Origin: Rhodothermaceae bacterium
GTDB lineage: Bacteria > Bacteroidota > Rhodothermia > Balneolales > Cyclonatronaceae
Assembly: GCA_020201275.1 (NCBI GenBank)
Contig: JAIVHB010000142.1
Location: forward strand, 1 to 51,909
Reading direction: 5' to 3'
Length of the DNA: 51,909 nucleotides
In this document: positions 49,497 through 51,909 of the stretch, piece after piece
Layout of the letters: every line of letters starts with the position of its first letter
How positions within the stretch are numbered: the stretch's first letter is position 1
Notes under the pieces: model-generated
What the model was told of the DNA's origin: nothing
The model's input: the letters and a program-made list of their open reading frames with translations, nothing else
Database searches by the model: none
Position numbers and translations under genes: made by a program

Positions 49497-51445
49497 AGTG
49501 CTTCCGTGGTATTGTTAAGCGGGATTTCGATAATAAGCTCCAGCCCCTGGCCGGGTGCCGATTCTATCTGGAGCCGCCCGTTGTGCAGTTCCACCCTCTC
49601 TTTTATGTTGGTCAGACCGCTGCCAATGCGCGACAGGTCGGTTCGGATCGTTCCGCGGTCAAATCCCTTGCCATTGTCATGAATAACCACGAGCACGGTA
49701 TTCGACCGCCTGTACAACTGTATGCCAGCCTCGGTGGCATCAGCATGTCTTACAATATTGCTGATGGCTTCCTGGCATATACGGTAAACCGTGATTTCAA
49801 GCCCCGAGGGAAGCCGTTCATTCAAATCGAACGCCCCCATGGTGATATCGATACCCGAGACCTTCGAGAAATCTTCACAGAGAAGCCGGAGCGCCGGTAT
49901 AAGGCCGAAATCGTCAAGAATGGCAGGGCGCAGGTCCTGCGATATATTCCGAACTTCCTGTATGGTGGTGTCGAGAATGGCTTTTACGCTTTCCACGTAT
50001 TCAATCGCCTGGTCGGATCGGGTGCGGATGGCATTTTCGATGAGCTCCACATTCATGACCGCTGCAGTGATCATCTGCCCGAGCCCGTCATGCAGTTCAC
50101 GCGATATTTTGCGGCGCTCTTCTTCGATGGTCTCCAGACGTGACGCCAGCCGGACTTTCTGGCGAATCAGGTTTTTCTCGGCTTCATCTGCTTTTTTTCG
50201 TTCTGTTATCAACTCGGTGAATATGATGATGCCGCCAATGGTATCCTGCTTCTGGTACCAGGGCTGTATCTCCCAGCGAATCCACTCTTTCGATCCGTCG
50301 GGCAGGGCAACCAGTTCTTCCTCACTCGTTGCCGTATTCCCGCCAAGCGCAGTGTCGATAACGTTCTTCCACCCTTCGGGGATATCGGGAAATGTATCGT
50401 GCAGCCGTTTTCCCTGCAGGGCCGGATGGTTCAGCTTGAAATCCTCAATCCACCGTTTGCTGGTAAGCAGATAATTCATACCGGTATCGAACATGGCAAC
50501 GGCTGCAGGGGTGCTGAATACAAACTGCCGGAAAAGCATTTCGCCGATCCTGAGCTGCTCCTGCGCCAGGGTCCGGTCGGTTACATCATGTATGATGGAA
50601 TAGAGCAGTGTTTTGCCGCCCAGCTGAACCGGAGCGGTATACACTTCAACCTCCCTGATCTCTCCGTCGGCTTTACGGTGGTTGAAGTGAAAGAGCGATC
50701 CACCGCTGTTCATAACCTCAACAATACGTGCATTGACGGTGTCGGTGGCCAGCGTGTTAATATCGCTGATGTTGAGGGTGAGAAATTTCTTGTAACTGTA
50801 CCCGTAAAACTGGCAGGCAGCCCGGTTGGCATCAAGGATGCGGCCGGTTTCAGGTTCTATGAGAAACTTAACGGCCGGATTGTTCCGGAAAATCTGGTCG
50901 TAGCGCTCCTCACTGCGTTTCAGGGCTGTTTCGATCGACCTGTTCTGCATGTGCGATCCGATGGCACACAGCAGGGTTTTGATAACACCCGTTTTTTCAC
51001 GGATTGCCACATCACCGGGCCCGGTAATCACACAAATAAAGGACTGCAGCCCCGAATATGTTTTAACCGGAATAATCATCACATCACTGTCTCCTGCAAG
51101 TAAGGCAGATAATCCGAAGTCGTTCAGTTTAGTTGCCTGTACAAAACTCCCGCTTGAAAGCTGCTGGTGCCAGGGCGATTTTTTATTAGCCGGCAGTACG
51201 GTTGCGGGGAACGGGGCAGCGCTGTCGCCGCTCCAGACCACGGCGGGTATGAACGCCGGTTTGCTGTCGCCGGTGCGTTCGTAATAGATGAGCGCTGAAG
51301 CCGATATGAAGGGCCCCAGCTTCCCGAAAGCCAACTCAAGTGCCTTTTTCTCATCATCAACCGTAAGCAATTGTGTTGTGATCACAGATAGTACATCAGA
51401 TAACTCACTGCTTGTGTACATCGCTTTGGGTTCGGCTTTCAGCAT
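49493..51445 (-). CDS. PAS-containing sensor histidine kinase (HisKA_3 type)
   Basis: A 650-aa kinase with no obvious membrane helix, so probably cytoplasmic. Order: a GAF-like N-terminal domain (about 10-170), PAS 1 (about 175-300; NPAVKFLIEPETGRILDANRAACQFYGYS, then DVTDRTLAQEQL), PAS 2 (about 305-425), coiled-coil, and a HisKA_3 dimerisation domain with phospho-His in EEERRKISRELHDGLGQM. The HATPase domain shows EITVYRICQEAISNIVRHADA (N box), VVIHDNGKGFD (G1) and GSGLTNIKERVELHNG (G2). It autophosphorylates and drives the NarL-type regulator. The signal is unknown; the soluble layout suggests an intracellular cue such as a redox cofactor or gas. Confidence 0.92.
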   Translation of the reverse strand: MLKAEPKAMYTSSELSDVLSVITTQLLTVDDEKKALELAFGKLGPFISASALIYYERTGDSKPAFIPAVVWSGDSAAPFPATVLPANKKSPWHQQLSSGSFVQATKLNDFGLSALLAGDSDVMIIPVKTYSGLQSFICVITGPGDVAIREKTGVIKTLLCAIGSHMQNRSIETALKRSEERYDQIFRNNPAVKFLIEPETGRILDANRAACQFYGYSYKKFLTLNISDINTLATDTVNARIVEVMNSGGSLFHFNHRKADGEIREVEVYTAPVQLGGKTLLYSIIHDVTDRTLAQEQLRIGEMLFRQFVFSTPAAVAMFDTGMNYLLTSKRWIEDFKLNHPALQGKRLHDTFPDIPEGWKNVIDTALGGNTATSEEELVALPDGSKEWIRWEIQPWYQKQDTIGGIIIFTELITERKKADEAEKNLIRQKVRLASRLETIEEERRKISRELHDGLGQMITAAVMNVELIENAIRTRSDQAIEYVESVKAILDTTIQEVRNISQDLRPAILDDFGLIPALRLLCEDFSKVSGIDITMGAFDLNERLPSGLEITVYRICQEAISNIVRHADATEAGIQLYRRSNTVLVVIHDNGKGFDRGTIRTDLSRIGSGLTNIKERVELHNGRLQIESAPGQGLELIIEIPLNNTTEAL

Positions 51446-51690
51446 CGGTTAGTGGCTACCTTCAATTTGCCCGGTTATATAAGACTAAACACATTTCTAA
51501 AGGGTATATAAACGGTTCGACATAATCAAGGCGTCATACGGGATGTTGGCTCCGGAACTGACCTCGTCTTCCTTGACAGTAACCTGATTATTGTGAACGA
51601 ACCGGTATCAGCACAGAAACAAATAAACGGGGATGATCAGAAGGATATTCACCAGCTGGTGAGGATGTTCACCGGTAGAAATGGGAATCC

Positions 51691-51909
51691 TCACAGATAA
51701 AAAAATCCGCCCAGAACCAGGCAGCGGACCGTCCACATAAACGTCCTCAGCCGGTTTTTACGGGTCAGTTCATCGATGAGTGATGCGTCGTAACCGGTCG
51801 TTCCAAGCCGGTTGTGTACAGGAACCACGCGGAAAGCCGTATCCGCGAATATGGTGGCAATCAGCAGCAGGGCCGGTACAGAAAGGGTGTACGGCATGAA
51901 TTCGGGAGC
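51691..51909 (-). CDS. C-terminal part of a membrane protein, cut by the window edge
   Basis: The frame stays open to the window end (APEF then MPYTLSVPALLLIATIFADTAF), so the first Met at 51897 need not be the start. The visible 70 or so residues contain a hydrophobic helix, a PVHNRLGTTGYDASLIDELTRKNRLRTFMWTVR segment and a final helix. This ending (PxHxxL, D.I..L...N.xRTxxW) resembles small multi-pass membrane proteins of the DUF1772-like kind. Too little is visible to name it. Confidence 0.55.
   Translation of the reverse strand, partial: APEFMPYTLSVPALLLIATIFADTAFRVVPVHNRLGTTGYDASLIDELTRKNRLRTFMWTVRCLVLGGFFYL

Noticed and set aside
51530-51701. Short plus-strand open frame reading DVGSGTDLVFLDSNLIIVNE
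   Set aside because: No start codon in a good position and no known pattern; lies between two minus-strand genes, so it may be a remnant or chance.

Overview
The window looks like part of a chromosome from a gliding-type, Gram-negative member of the Bacteroidota superphylum, most likely Balneolota or Rhodothermota. Supporting signs are SusC/SusD pairs, FecR-type regulation, three proteins ending in type IX secretion (T9SS) sorting domains with the NYPNPFNP signature, a DUF6768 partner next to an ECF sigma factor, and the archaeal/eukaryote-like form of ProS. No phage or plasmid backbone is visible. Base composition is moderately GC-rich and even, except in the repeat tracts.

Layout. 1-10.2 kb: housekeeping and envelope genes (CDP-alcohol phosphatidyltransferase, DUF819 permease, a PBP4-type peptidase with a broken 5' end, LD-carboxypeptidase, M14 lipoprotein peptidase, RlpA, RlmI, MscS). 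They are interrupted by a REP-associated tyrosine transposase (RAYT) lying between its own palindromic repeats. 10.4-24.8 kb: a polysaccharide utilisation locus (GH97, a truncated FecI-type sigma factor, a three-module SusE/F-like T9SS protein, FecR, SusC, SusD and two paralogous GH27-type enzymes, the second frameshifted away from its C-terminal modules). The enzyme mix points to an alpha-glucan, possibly alpha-1,6-linked (dextran-like); this is inference. 24.9-31.6 kb: a HAF-repeat lipoprotein with a thioester-domain-like N-terminus, a lone GT4 glycosyltransferase, tRNA-Thr and a secreted RCC1-repeat protein. 31.7-37.2 kb: an AraC/DUF3179/carboxymuconolactone-decarboxylase operon, an ECF sigma/DUF6768 pair, rhomboid and small membrane proteins. 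37.4-38.5 kb: a repeat-rich island with a second Y1 transposase. 38.5-51.9 kb: a serC with an internal deletion, DUF1015, DUF1844, Nudix, two tonB genes, VanZ, NnrDE, ProS, an SRPBCC-like protein, tRNA-Met, a NarL-type two-component pair, and a gene cut by the window edge.

Two themes stand out. First, intergenic DNA carries many short-period tandem arrays (units of 6, 7, 8 and about 15-17 nt) and two copies of one composite palindromic element beside Y1-type transposases. Some arrays touch genes: the sigma factor ends exactly at an octamer-family repeat, GH97 has a repeat where its signal peptide should be, and NnrDE carries a Q/G/P-rich insert. Second, four genes appear broken (dacB nonsense, sigma truncation, GH27 frameshift, serC deletion), which is many for 52 kb. 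Either the lineage is losing genes or the assembly has faults at repeats. All family names come from reading the sequences; no search was run.
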